Source of the DNA: Granulosicoccus sp947495035 | GTDB lineage: Bacteria > Pseudomonadota > Gammaproteobacteria > Granulosicoccales > Granulosicoccaceae | DNA: 64,000 bases | Assembly: GCF_050589605.1 (NCBI RefSeq) | Contig: NZ_JBNGOO010000008.1 | Reading direction: 5' to 3' (one strand) | Shown: one piece after another, positions 17,296 through 26,289 of the stretch | Layout: the number at the start of each line of letters is the position of its first letter | Numbering within the stretch: the first letter of the stretch is position 1 | Notes under the pieces: generated by a model | Seen by the model: the letters and a program-made list of their open reading frames with translations, nothing else | Databases searched by the model: none | What the model was told of the DNA's origin: nothing | Position numbers and translations under genes: made by a program

Positions 17296-17760
17296 ATGAC
17301 TTCAAGGCTTGCTCTGTTTACCTTTGGAACGCTGATGGACCCGGATGTGCTGGGTCTGGTCGCTCAGCAGGATCTCGCGACCCTGGTGCGTGAAGCGGCT
17401 ACCGTGCCCGATCATGTCAGGCGTTGGGTGCTGGATGATCACTATCCGGTTCTGGTGCCCCGGCCTGGTAGCCGCACTGCCGGCCTCGTCATCCGTGGTC
17501 TGCAGGAAGAAGCCATGCGTCGCATCGAATTCTTCGAAGGGAACGAGTTCAGTCTGCGCACTCTGCGCATTGAAAATGCCCTGGGACATCTGGAAGAGGT
17601 CAGCTACTTTGCAGACAACCAGCGGCATGACATCAGCGATGAGGAATGGTCGCTGGAGCAATGGCAAACGACAACCAAACCGGACACCATGTTGCGTGTC
17701 GAACGCTACATGGGCTGTTACGGGAAGATGACGACGACCGAGGCCGACGCGTACTGGTAA
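17296..17760 (+). CDS. Gamma-glutamylcyclotransferase-like (AIG2 family) protein
   Basis: The 154-residue protein has the AIG2/GGCT fold signature at its N-terminus (LFTFGTLMDPDVLGLV) and the central segment DDHYPVLVPRPGSRTAGLVIRGL, followed by an acidic helix RRIEFFEGNEF with the conserved Glu that acts as general acid/base in gamma-glutamylamine cyclotransferases. Such enzymes release 5-oxoproline from gamma-glutamyl compounds, but the substrate of this bacterial subgroup is not known. Confidence 0.8.
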   Translation: MTSRLALFTFGTLMDPDVLGLVAQQDLATLVREAATVPDHVRRWVLDDHYPVLVPRPGSRTAGLVIRGLQEEAMRRIEFFEGNEFSLRTLRIENALGHLEEVSYFADNQRHDISDEEWSLEQWQTTTKPDTMLRVERYMGCYGKMTTTEADAYW

Positions 17761-17853
17761 CGTCGAGGGCGACGAGCCGCTGGCCAGCAGGCAGAAATCA
17801 GTAGCCTGTGAATGAGCAGCGAGGCTGACAGCTGAATACCATGAGTCGTAAGC

Positions 17854-18014
<161 letters not shown>

Positions 18015-18276
18015 GCCTGTCGCACATCACGAATCGCTAGCCACCGATACTGTTGCTTCGCTGATCTGACGTCGGATCAAAGCGACTTTCGGCAGTCCTG
18101 TTTTCGATGAATTTCATGAATAATATGTCAGACTAATGGGGTGCGGGTTATCAGCCAGTGCCTCGCATATGGACACTGCATGGTGTTGCGCTGATTGCCG
18201 GTGTAACGCCTGAATCAGGCGCGGACAGGGGATCTTCAGGCCACCCGTTCGACAGGAACCGGGAGGAGCCCGACAA

Positions 18277-20025
18277 ATGATGGAGAACCTCGCACAGATC
18301 CTCATGCTGCTGAGTGTGGCTGTGACCGTGGTCGTTGCGTTTCAGCACTTTCATATTCCAACCAGTATCGGTTATCTGCTGGTGGGCCTGATTCTCGGCC
18401 CGCATACCATCGGCCCCACGTTCAACGTGCCGGAATTCAAGACGCTGGCAGAATTCGGCGTCGTGTTTCTGCTGTTCACCATTGGCCTGAACTACTCCTT
18501 GCCACAGCTGCATGCACTGCGCCACCAGGTGCTGGGTCTGGGGACGGCACAGGTGATGCTCGTGACCATCGTGGTGACGCTGGTATTGTGGCTGGCCGGT
18601 CTGCCAGCCAGCGCGGCTTTCGTGATTGGCGCGGTGTTCGCCCAGTCTTCCTCGACCATCATCAGCAGTCAGCTGACTGAGCAGGGCGAACAGAGCAGCC
18701 CGCATGGGCGCCTCGGTCTGGCAATGTCCGTCTTCCAGGATGTCACGGCAGTCCCGTTTCTGGTCGTCATACCGGTGTTGGGTACGGCGGTGGGCAATCT
18801 CGAGCTGGCCGGGGCTCTGGGTTGGGCCGTTGGCAAGGCCGTACTGGCCTTCGCACTGGTATTCTTTGCCGGACGCTGGTTGCTGCGACCGCTGTTCCAG
18901 CTGGTTACCCGACGACGGTCTGCCGAGGTGCTGACCCTGGCGGTGTTGCTGGTTGCCTTGCTGGCCGCCTGGACGACCAGTACGCTGGGTCTGTCCCTGG
19001 CCTTCGGTGCGTTTCTGGTCGGCATGATGCTGGGGGAGACCGAGTTTCGTTATCAGGTCGAGTCCACGATACGCCCGTTCCGTGATGTCTTGCTGGGACT
19101 GTTTTTCGTGGGTATCGGGACACTGATAGATCCGGGTGTGCTGCCCGACATCTGGCATTGGGCTGTGTTGGGGGCCGTACTCATTCTTGCCAGCAAACTG
19201 CTGCTGGTAACCGCGATGGTGCGCATGAGCGGCATCGTCACGCAGACGGCCTGGCGCGTGGGCTTGTTACTGGCCGTGGGTGGGGAGTTCGGTTTTGCCC
19301 TGCTGGCCATTGCGCTGCAGGCTGATGTGATCGATGTGCGTCTGGGGCAGATTGCACTGGCATCCGTGTTCTTCTCGATGGTCGCCGGCTCGTTTCTGAT
19401 TCGTTTCAATCAGGCAATTGCAGCGTGTCTGGGTGGCGCTCGGCACGTTGAACCCACAGACCTGCCGGCAGCACTGGACACGGTTGAACCGCGTGTACTG
19501 ATCGGTGGTTATGGCCGTGTCGGTCACACGATAGCCGTGATGCTGGAGGACAGTGGCATTGCCTTCATGGCACTGGATACCGATATGAAACGGGTGGCTC
19601 AGGGGCAGGCGGATGGTCATCAGGTGGTCTATGGTGACATCAGTGATCCCGAACTTCTGGTGGCAATCCAGGCCGAGCGCGCCGCACTTCTGGTACTCAG
19701 TGTTGATGATTTCGCGGTGGCCTTGCAGGCCGTGACGCACATGCGCAGCGCGGCGCCACATGTACCGATCATTGCACGTGCGCGCGATCTCGAGTCGAGT
19801 TCCCGCTTGCTGGCAGCGGGTGCTGCACATGCTTATCCGGAAACGATTGAAGCGAGTTTGCGTCTAGGTGCGTTCGCTCTGAAGGTGCTTCGCGTGCCGG
19901 GCAATGATATCGATCTGCTGATGCAGGCGGTCAGGGATCGGGATTACGAGCCTGTTCTGGAAGAAGACGATACCGGGAAAGAAGGGTCAGAGCCGTCGGG
20001 AAAGGGCCAGAGCAGTAGTGAGTGA
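18277..20025 (+). CDS. Monovalent cation:proton antiporter (CPA2 family, KefB/YbaL-like)
   Basis: A 582-residue inner-membrane antiporter with about 12-13 helices (residues 1-390), including the family sequences PTSIGYLLVGLILGPHTIG, EFGVVFLLFTIGLNYSLPQL, QSSSTIISSQL and GLLLAVGGEFGFALLAIAL. A cytoplasmic Rossmann (TrkA-N/RCK) domain follows, with VLIGGYGRVGHTIAVMLEDSGIAF at about 407-430. The last 35 residues are acidic and unstructured. The RCK domain suggests control by NAD(H) or a glutathione-type ligand; K+ or Na+ as exported ion cannot be told from sequence. Confidence 0.9.
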   Translation: MMENLAQILMLLSVAVTVVVAFQHFHIPTSIGYLLVGLILGPHTIGPTFNVPEFKTLAEFGVVFLLFTIGLNYSLPQLHALRHQVLGLGTAQVMLVTIVVTLVLWLAGLPASAAFVIGAVFAQSSSTIISSQLTEQGEQSSPHGRLGLAMSVFQDVTAVPFLVVIPVLGTAVGNLELAGALGWAVGKAVLAFALVFFAGRWLLRPLFQLVTRRRSAEVLTLAVLLVALLAAWTTSTLGLSLAFGAFLVGMMLGETEFRYQVESTIRPFRDVLLGLFFVGIGTLIDPGVLPDIWHWAVLGAVLILASKLLLVTAMVRMSGIVTQTAWRVGLLLAVGGEFGFALLAIALQADVIDVRLGQIALASVFFSMVAGSFLIRFNQAIAACLGGARHVEPTDLPAALDTVEPRVLIGGYGRVGHTIAVMLEDSGIAFMALDTDMKRVAQGQADGHQVVYGDISDPELLVAIQAERAALLVLSVDDFAVALQAVTHMRSAAPHVPIIARARDLESSSRLLAAGAAHAYPETIEASLRLGAFALKVLRVPGNDIDLLMQAVRDRDYEPVLEEDDTGKEGSEPSGKGQSSSE

Positions 20026-20085
20026 CGAGGAGCCGGGCGATGCTTCCGGCCAACCGGAATCGCGGGTGGCAGGGTTTGCCGTCCT

Positions 20086-22311
20086 TCATCCGGTTTGCCT
20101 GAAACGGCGATCTGCCTGTTCATGCAACAGGGCAGTCATGTCGTGCACGTTCAATGGTCGGGCCAGATAGTAGCCCTGTGCCATATCGCATTGCCGGCTT
20201 TTCAGAAAATCCAGTTCGCTTTGCTGCTCGACCCCCTCGGCCACGACCTGCATCTTCAGGCCATCAGCCAGCATCAGAATGGCCGATACGATCTTTTCAT
20301 TGGGTGAGCCGATCGTCAGATTGGTCATGAAGCTGCGATCGATTTTCAGGGTATCAACCGGCATGGTGGCAATGGTGGACAGGGAAGAGTAGCCGGTGCC
20401 GAAGTCGTCCATGGCAATGGCTATGCCACTGGCCCGCAGATCGCTCAAGGTGTTGAACATCTCTTGTGGCGATTCGATGATGCAGCTTTCTGTCAGTTCC
20501 AGCTCGAGCGCACTGGCAGGCATGTCGTATCGTTTCAGGACCTCATCGACCAACTGCTGGATGTTACCGCAGGCGAATTGCCGGGCAGAGACATTGACGG
20601 CGATGTGTTTCAATTCAATACCGCTGTTCTGCCACTGCTTCCACTGACGACAGGCCTCATCGAGGACCCACGCACCGATCTTGTCGATCAGATCGCGTTC
20701 CTCTGCAATTGCTATGAATACATCCGGTGGAATCATGCCTCTATCGGGATGCTGCCAGCGCAACAGCGCCTCGGCTCCCACGATCTCCATGCCATCGACG
20801 CAATACTGAGGCTGGTAAACGAGAGAGAGCTGCTCTTTCGGCATGGCCTGCCTCAGATCCAGCTCCAGTTGCAGGCGATCTTCGAGCATCTGCTGGATAT
20901 CACTGCCATAAGTCCGGTAGTTGTTCTTGTTGAGGCGTTTGGCTTCATACATGGCTGCATCAGCACACTTCACCAGGTCGTCCACATTGTCTGCATGGGT
21001 TGGATACTGCGCAATGCCGATGCTGGTACTCACGACAAATTCGTGTTCGTTCAGGGAAATCGGTCTGGCCATGGCGTCCAGAATGCGGGCTGCGGCGGCC
21101 TCACCTTCATTGCCGTTATCAGAATGCGGTAGCAGTACGATGAATTCATCGCCACCCATTCGCGCAACGGTATTGTTCTCAGGGCGTGAGGTATGGACAC
21201 AGTCAGCGCCAGGGGCCGTCTCGGCAAGGCAGTTCAGCAGTCTTTCGCTGACGGTCTCCAGCAGCCTGTCACCGGCCTTGTGTCCCTGTGTATCGTTGAT
21301 GCGCTTGAAATCGTCCAGATCGAGAAACAATACGCACAGCCCGTGACCCTGTTCCCTTGCCTCCTGGATTCTCAGCTCGGCCATCTGGTTGAACAGGCGC
21401 CGGTTTGCCAGCCCTGTCAGAGCATCACGGTAGGCCAGAGTCTCGATCTGCGAGTGGGAGTCCTGCAATTCACTCATGGACAGTTGCAGTCGTTCACTGG
21501 TTTCCTTGAAGGCTCTGGACAGATCGCCAATCTCATCGCGTCGTTGCACATCCATGCAGGCATGGGTATTGTCAGGCGGTTCGCGACCGATCGACATGGC
21601 GAGATGGCGAAGTCTGATCAGAGGGCGCATGACGAAAAATCGCAATAGTGTGAAAAACGTGGCGATGCCCATGAAGGTGCTGACTGCCGAGACGATCGTC
21701 AGCTGATCGGAAAACTCGACGTAGCTGTCCTGCACTGCCGACTCCGGTAACAATGCAACCATGGATAGATTGTCCGTCAGCGGCTTGCGAGTGATGATCG
21801 TGGGAACGCCTCGGTAGAGCGCATTGTCGATCTTGCCGGAAGCCGATACTGTGCTGGCATCCTGCATTAGCTCCCTGTCCACGTTGCCGATCAGAGACCG
21901 GTCGGCATGCAGGATGATCTGCCCCTTGTCATCGACTGCCGACCAGAATATTTCCCTGCTGATGGATTCGAAGGCTGTACTCAGAGCCAGGTGCTCGGAG
22001 TGAGCTTCCTGAAATCGTGCGACAGCGTTCCGCAGCTGTTCCTGCGGGGCGCGAGCCTGTGAGTTCTGCTCGCTGGCAGAGGCATGGGCGCGCTCTGACG
22101 GCATACCCGCCAACAGGCTTGCATCGGCATTTGCCGTGGTAATGAATTGCCTGAACTGAAGATCGGCCAGATCCAGTGCAAGGTTCATCTCTGTCAGCAG
22201 TTGACGGCTGGTCCTGTCGTGCAGCCCGGCGTTGGTAAAGAGGTAGATCAGAACGAGCGACAGTATTGCGCACGGTGCAACGAACAGAAGAAGTTTTGCT
22301 TGTAATCGCAT
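20086..22311 (-). CDS. Membrane GGDEF-EAL protein (cyclic-di-GMP turnover)
   Basis: A 741-residue sensor enzyme. Two membrane helices (about 5-25 and 206-228) enclose a periplasmic sensor of about 180 residues, followed by HAMP, GGDEF and EAL domains. The active-site GGDEF is intact (ARMGGDEFIVLLP, about residue 420), as are the EAL motif (VGAEALLRWQHP), ELTES, MDDFGTGYSSL, KIDRSFM and EGVE, so both diguanylate cyclase and phosphodiesterase activities are possible. The frame is open to 22788, but the part upstream of the ATG at 22311 is not protein-like, and the first membrane helix begins just after that ATG. Confidence 0.92.
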   Translation of the reverse strand: MRLQAKLLLFVAPCAILSLVLIYLFTNAGLHDRTSRQLLTEMNLALDLADLQFRQFITTANADASLLAGMPSERAHASASEQNSQARAPQEQLRNAVARFQEAHSEHLALSTAFESISREIFWSAVDDKGQIILHADRSLIGNVDRELMQDASTVSASGKIDNALYRGVPTIITRKPLTDNLSMVALLPESAVQDSYVEFSDQLTIVSAVSTFMGIATFFTLLRFFVMRPLIRLRHLAMSIGREPPDNTHACMDVQRRDEIGDLSRAFKETSERLQLSMSELQDSHSQIETLAYRDALTGLANRRLFNQMAELRIQEAREQGHGLCVLFLDLDDFKRINDTQGHKAGDRLLETVSERLLNCLAETAPGADCVHTSRPENNTVARMGGDEFIVLLPHSDNGNEGEAAAARILDAMARPISLNEHEFVVSTSIGIAQYPTHADNVDDLVKCADAAMYEAKRLNKNNYRTYGSDIQQMLEDRLQLELDLRQAMPKEQLSLVYQPQYCVDGMEIVGAEALLRWQHPDRGMIPPDVFIAIAEERDLIDKIGAWVLDEACRQWKQWQNSGIELKHIAVNVSARQFACGNIQQLVDEVLKRYDMPASALELELTESCIIESPQEMFNTLSDLRASGIAIAMDDFGTGYSSLSTIATMPVDTLKIDRSFMTNLTIGSPNEKIVSAILMLADGLKMQVVAEGVEQQSELDFLKSRQCDMAQGYYLARPLNVHDMTALLHEQADRRFRQTG

Positions 22312-22723
22312 TGTGTGGATATCTGTTACTGATGCATCGAACAGCCTCAATGAGTATGCCCTCGGAGCCAGCCCTGGCACCCGACCTTGCGCAGATTCTG
22401 ACACTCTCCATGGGGCGGCAAGAACCGGTTGCAATGTCGATTCACGGCATTCGAGAATATCAGTGTGCCAATCCGGTTGTGGATTCCCGGACACGGAGAG
22501 TGACAACCTTGTAGGGGGTATCGGCGGATTGCAGCAGAAAAAGACTGAATTCGGATGACAAGATACCGTCAACAGGTTACGCCTGTCGTGAGGCACGCCC
22601 GGTTGCCGTCGATGAGGGCGAGCCGGCATCTCTGCGCCAACTTGTATACTGGTAAAGAGAAGCCGCAGTCCATCAATCGGTGGTTCAGTTTGGCGCTTCG
22701 GTCTGGAACAGGGGAAACATGCC
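22312..22723. other. Divergent intergenic region between GGDEF-EAL gene and heparinase-like gene
   Basis: These 412 bases separate two divergent genes and should hold both promoters. No RNA or protein gene was recognised. At 22642-22651 lies TTGTATACTG, with a GTATAC palindromic core resembling FadR-subfamily GntR operators, 73 bases before the heparinase-like ATG. That is a weak match and the regulator is not in the window. Confidence 0.35.
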
Positions 22724-24874
22724 ATGACATTCGACGACGAGCTGACAGGTGATGCCGGCTTGCTGGCGCTTTGCAGCACCGCAGACATGCGCGCCCTGCG
22801 CGCAGCAGTGGGTCAAGCGGGCCTGATGGGCGAGAGCATTGCTGCCATGGTGTCACGCATGAGCCCGCATCTCGGATCCACCAGCGACATTCCGGGGCAT
22901 GGTGAGGCGGGTGGTTACGCGCATAACCAGCACCAGTTCAACTGCCGGGCGTGCGAAGAGGCAGGCACACTGTATCAGTTGACGGGAGAGCAGGGCTACG
23001 CGGACTTCGCCGTCGACCTGCTGCAACGCTATGCAGACTGCTATCTGAATCTGGGGTTCCAGAAAGCCAGAAACACCAATCCACCGGGCCGGATATTTCA
23101 CCAGATTCTCAACGAGAACATGTGGCTGTTGTCGATGTCGATCGGCTACGGCAGCGTCAGACATGGCCTGTCGCAGGCGCAACGGTCTCACATCGAGAGT
23201 CGCCTGTTGCGCCCTGTCGTGGACATGATGACGCAGCGTTATGCCCATGACTTCGGCACCATTCACAATCATGGCCTGTGGAGTGTGGCGGCAGTAGGCA
23301 CCTGCGGTCTGGTCATCGGTGATGAAGGCTATGTGGCGCAGGCTGTCAATGGATTGCAGGGTGATGCTGTTGCGGGTGGCTACCTGGCCGAGATCGCCCA
23401 GTTGTTTGCACCGTCGGGCTATTACATCGAGGGACCCTACTATCATCGCTTTGCGTTGCGGCCACTGGTGGTCTTCGCCGAAGCCCTGCACACACACCGT
23501 CCGGAACTGGACATCTACAACGTATGCGAACAGCGTATCGGCACCACGATCAAGGCCCTGCTGTCACTGGTATATCCGAATGGTCGCCTGCCGGCCCTGA
23601 ACGATGCATCACTGAGCATGGGCATTCAGGACGAAGGTCTGCTCATTGCCGCCAGCGTCTATAACGCGCGCTACGGTGATGACCCTGCCGTGCATGCACT
23701 GGCGCGGCAGCAGGGCCAGGTCTGGGTTCATCCGAGCGGCCTGGCACTGGCGGCAGAGGCAGATCGGCTGGCTGAGGGCACCCTGCCGTTCTGGCCGAGT
23801 GTATTGCTCGGCGAAGGGCCGAATGGCGACAGGGGGGCGCAAGGTTTTCTGCGAGCCAGGGCCGCGGATGGTGATATCAGTCAGGTATCGATGAATCATG
23901 GTCAGCATGGCATGGATCACGGACACTTCGATACGCTTGGCATCACCCTGTTCAATCGTGGTGACGAGGTATTGCGGGAATACGGCTTTGCCCGCTGGCT
24001 CAATGTCGAGCCCAAGTTCGGTGGACGCTACCTGCCCGAAAACAAGAGCTGGGCACGCCAGACACTGGCACACAACTGTGTCGTCGTCGATCGGCAATCA
24101 CAGAATGCAGCGGAACTGCAGCGCGCGGACGCTGTGCACGGTTTGCCGCATTTCTTCGTTGATGCAAGACCGGTGCAGGGGATGAGTGCCTTTGCCAACG
24201 ACCACTACCCTGGCGTGGGCATGCAACGGACTGTCTTGCTGATAGAGGACGAGAGCTTGAAAACGCCCCTGCTTGTCGACCTGTTTCGTCTGAGCAGCGA
24301 CTCGGAGCACGATTATGATTACCCCTTGCAGTATTCAGGGCAGATCTGCGATACGAACCTGACCCTGGAACCCGGTCTGACCCAGTGGTCGGTTTTGGGG
24401 CAGTCCGGTGGTTATGAACACCTGATGGGGACGGCGCGGGCCGGTGTCACCAGCCCGACTCGTATCACCTGGTTGCAAGGGCAGCGCTTCAATACCTGGC
24501 TCAGCGCTGCGGATCAGGGCGAGCTGGTGTTTGCCCAGCTCGGCGGCAATGATCCATCGTTCAACCTGCGCCGCGAAACGACGCTGTTGCTGCGTCAGCG
24601 TGGCAGCAGTCATCTGTTTGCATCGGCCTTTGAAACGCATGGATTTTTCGATGAAGCAACCGAACGCTGTTCGGGGGCGCGAGGTGAAATCGATGCGATA
24701 CGAACGCTCGGGCATGACGATAGTGCCAGTGTGATCGAGCTGCAAGGCGAACGATTTCACCGGGTGATCATGGTCAGCAATCGGCCCGATGTCAGGTCCG
24801 ACAGCGTGAACGAGGTCAGCTTCGCTGGCCAGACCTATCGCTGGACCGGCTTCTTCGCCTGTCAGCCGGTCTGA
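22724..24874 (+). CDS. Heparinase II/III family polysaccharide lyase (oligoalginate-lyase-like)
   Basis: A 716-residue protein with an (alpha/alpha) toroid N-terminal half and a beta-sheet C-terminal half, as in heparinase II/III-type lyases of PL15/PL17. Recognisable segments are RNTNPPGRIFHQILNENMWLL, HDFGTIHNHGLWSVA, SGYYIEGPYYHRFALRPLV (catalytic Tyr region) and HGQHGMDHGHFDTLGITLF, with the metal-site and catalytic His region around GHFDTLG. No signal peptide is visible, so it probably acts in the cytoplasm on imported unsaturated oligosaccharides such as oligoalginate. The substrate is inferred from family resemblance only. It converges with the MFS gene, overlapping its 3' end by 13 bases. 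Confidence 0.8.
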   Translation: MTFDDELTGDAGLLALCSTADMRALRAAVGQAGLMGESIAAMVSRMSPHLGSTSDIPGHGEAGGYAHNQHQFNCRACEEAGTLYQLTGEQGYADFAVDLLQRYADCYLNLGFQKARNTNPPGRIFHQILNENMWLLSMSIGYGSVRHGLSQAQRSHIESRLLRPVVDMMTQRYAHDFGTIHNHGLWSVAAVGTCGLVIGDEGYVAQAVNGLQGDAVAGGYLAEIAQLFAPSGYYIEGPYYHRFALRPLVVFAEALHTHRPELDIYNVCEQRIGTTIKALLSLVYPNGRLPALNDASLSMGIQDEGLLIAASVYNARYGDDPAVHALARQQGQVWVHPSGLALAAEADRLAEGTLPFWPSVLLGEGPNGDRGAQGFLRARAADGDISQVSMNHGQHGMDHGHFDTLGITLFNRGDEVLREYGFARWLNVEPKFGGRYLPENKSWARQTLAHNCVVVDRQSQNAAELQRADAVHGLPHFFVDARPVQGMSAFANDHYPGVGMQRTVLLIEDESLKTPLLVDLFRLSSDSEHDYDYPLQYSGQICDTNLTLEPGLTQWSVLGQSGGYEHLMGTARAGVTSPTRITWLQGQRFNTWLSAADQGELVFAQLGGNDPSFNLRRETTLLLRQRGSSHLFASAFETHGFFDEATERCSGARGEIDAIRTLGHDDSASVIELQGERFHRVIMVSNRPDVRSDSVNEVSFAGQTYRWTGFFACQPV

Positions 24875-26091
24875 TGCAGTGGCGCCTGCACGGGCACCAG
24901 TTCACTGCATTCTGCCTTGTGCACCAGAGCCAGTGAGGCGATGGCACAGCTGCACAGACAGATCGACAGGGGGATCAGCGTCTGGTCGTAGAAGTGTCCG
25001 CTGGTCATGGATACCACAACTGCCACGGCGCTGGAGACCGAGGCGATGACCGAAGCTCCGACACCGGCGACGGCGCCCAACGGTTCCATCGCCATGGCGC
25101 CCAGATTGCCGAACAGGATTCCGATGGCGAACAGGCTGCCACTGAACAGCAGCATGAAAACCATCAGTGAGGGTGCGCCGCCAAGAGCCGTGGAGAAGCC
25201 GAGCAGCAGCGCACCGCTGGCCACCATGCCGATCAGCGCCAGTTTCGAGAGCCGGTACATGCCCAGACGCATGACCAGTCTGCTGTTGGTGAGAGTGGCG
25301 ATTCCCATGCCCAGTGCCAACAGGGCAAAGAGTGTCGTGAAATAGCTTCCGACAGCATAGATATCGTGGAAAATCGACGCTGCGATCCCGTAGTAGCTGG
25401 TCAGACAGCCGAACATCAGCCCGGCGGCGATCGTGGGCGGCATGACACGCGGATTGGCGCAGATTCGCAGCGCGGTTGCCAGTGTCTGACCCCACAGAAA
25501 CGGCCTGCGATGCTGCAAGGGCAGGGGCTCTGGCTGACGCAGACACAACCAGAGTGCGCCAACCGTTGCCAGCACGCAATAGGCAATGAAGATGGTACGC
25601 CAGCTGCCGAGCAACATGACGAGCTCGCCAAGCGCTGGCGCCAGCATGGGAACCATGATCAGCACGGTCAGGATGATCGACATGGCACGAGCCATCGAGG
25701 CCCCCTCGTAACGATCCCGAATGGCAGCGCGTGAGCCGATCTTGGGGCCTGCAACGCCGACTCCCTGGATGAAGCGTGCCAGCAGCAATGTCTTGAGATC
25801 CTGCGCCGTGACGGCAAGCACAGCGCCGCTCACGAAAATGGCAATGCCCAACAGGATGGCGAACTTGCGCCCACGAGCGTCGGACAACGGGCCAAACACC
25901 GGTTCCCCGACCGCCATGCCCAGTACCAGCGCTGAAATGATCAGATGCACATCGCTATCGGCACCGTTGGACAACTCCCGGGCGATGATCGGCATGCCGG
26001 CGATGATGGCGTCGATGCTCAGCGCTGTCAGCGACGTCAGGAAGCCGAACAGCGCAATGAATTCGACTTCGCTGGTCTGTCGTACTGGCAT
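24862..26091 (-). CDS. Multidrug efflux MFS transporter (Bcr/CflA-like)
   Basis: A 409-residue, 12-helix major facilitator. The N-terminal half carries the DHA1/Bcr signature: LTALSIDAIIAGMPIIARELS in helix 1, GMAVGEPVFGPLSDARGRKFAILLG between helices 2 and 3, and LLLARFIQGVGVAGPKIGSRAAIRDRY (motif-B/C region). These support export of hydrophobic compounds by proton antiport. The ATG at 26091 is preferred; the frame remains open to a GTG at 26160, whose extra residues are Pro-rich and unlike the family. A 15-copy pentanucleotide repeat stands 74 bases upstream of that ATG. Confidence 0.85.
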   Translation of the reverse strand: MPVRQTSEVEFIALFGFLTSLTALSIDAIIAGMPIIARELSNGADSDVHLIISALVLGMAVGEPVFGPLSDARGRKFAILLGIAIFVSGAVLAVTAQDLKTLLLARFIQGVGVAGPKIGSRAAIRDRYEGASMARAMSIILTVLIMVPMLAPALGELVMLLGSWRTIFIAYCVLATVGALWLCLRQPEPLPLQHRRPFLWGQTLATALRICANPRVMPPTIAAGLMFGCLTSYYGIAASIFHDIYAVGSYFTTLFALLALGMGIATLTNSRLVMRLGMYRLSKLALIGMVASGALLLGFSTALGGAPSLMVFMLLFSGSLFAIGILFGNLGAMAMEPLGAVAGVGASVIASVSSAVAVVVSMTSGHFYDQTLIPLSICLCSCAIASLALVHKAECSELVPVQAPLHQTG

Positions 26092-26164
26092 GGGCGGGGT
26101 ATGTCCAGTCTGGGGAGGCGGGGGGACAGGGTATTGTAACGTGCAGTGTGTCGAGGACACACTG

Positions 26165-26240
26165 CCTTGCCTTGCCTTGCCTTGCCTTGCCTTGCCTTGC
26201 CTTGCCTTGCCTTGCCTTGCCTTGCCTTGCCTTGCCTTGC
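26165..26240. repeat. Pentanucleotide microsatellite (CCTTG)15
   Basis: Fifteen perfect head-to-tail copies of CCTTG (GCAAG-type on the minus strand) lie between the arsJ stop and the MFS start, both on the minus strand. The repeat has no stop codon in any frame, reading as a repeating Gly-Lys-Ala-Arg-Gln peptide. Being five bases long, each gain or loss of a unit shifts the reading frame across it. Confidence 0.97.
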
Positions 26241-26289
26241 CGGTCAGTGCGGGGCTGGCACGCCGGCATGCTGTCTGCCTGCAGCCCGG

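Noticed and set aside
18151..19158. 335-codon minus-strand frame opposite the CPA2 antiporter
   Set aside because: Gln/His/Arg-rich composition, no motif, fully covered by a strongly supported gene.
22312..22788. N-terminal extension of the GGDEF-EAL protein
   Set aside because: Composition is not protein-like, it would overlap the heparinase start, and the natural membrane helix begins at the ATG at 22311.
25955..26269. Frame encoding a Gly-Lys-Ala-Arg-Gln repeat peptide
   Set aside because: It is the translation of the CCTTG microsatellite and ends antisense-free but out of phase in the MFS gene; not taken as a gene in itself, only noted as possible phase-variable start.
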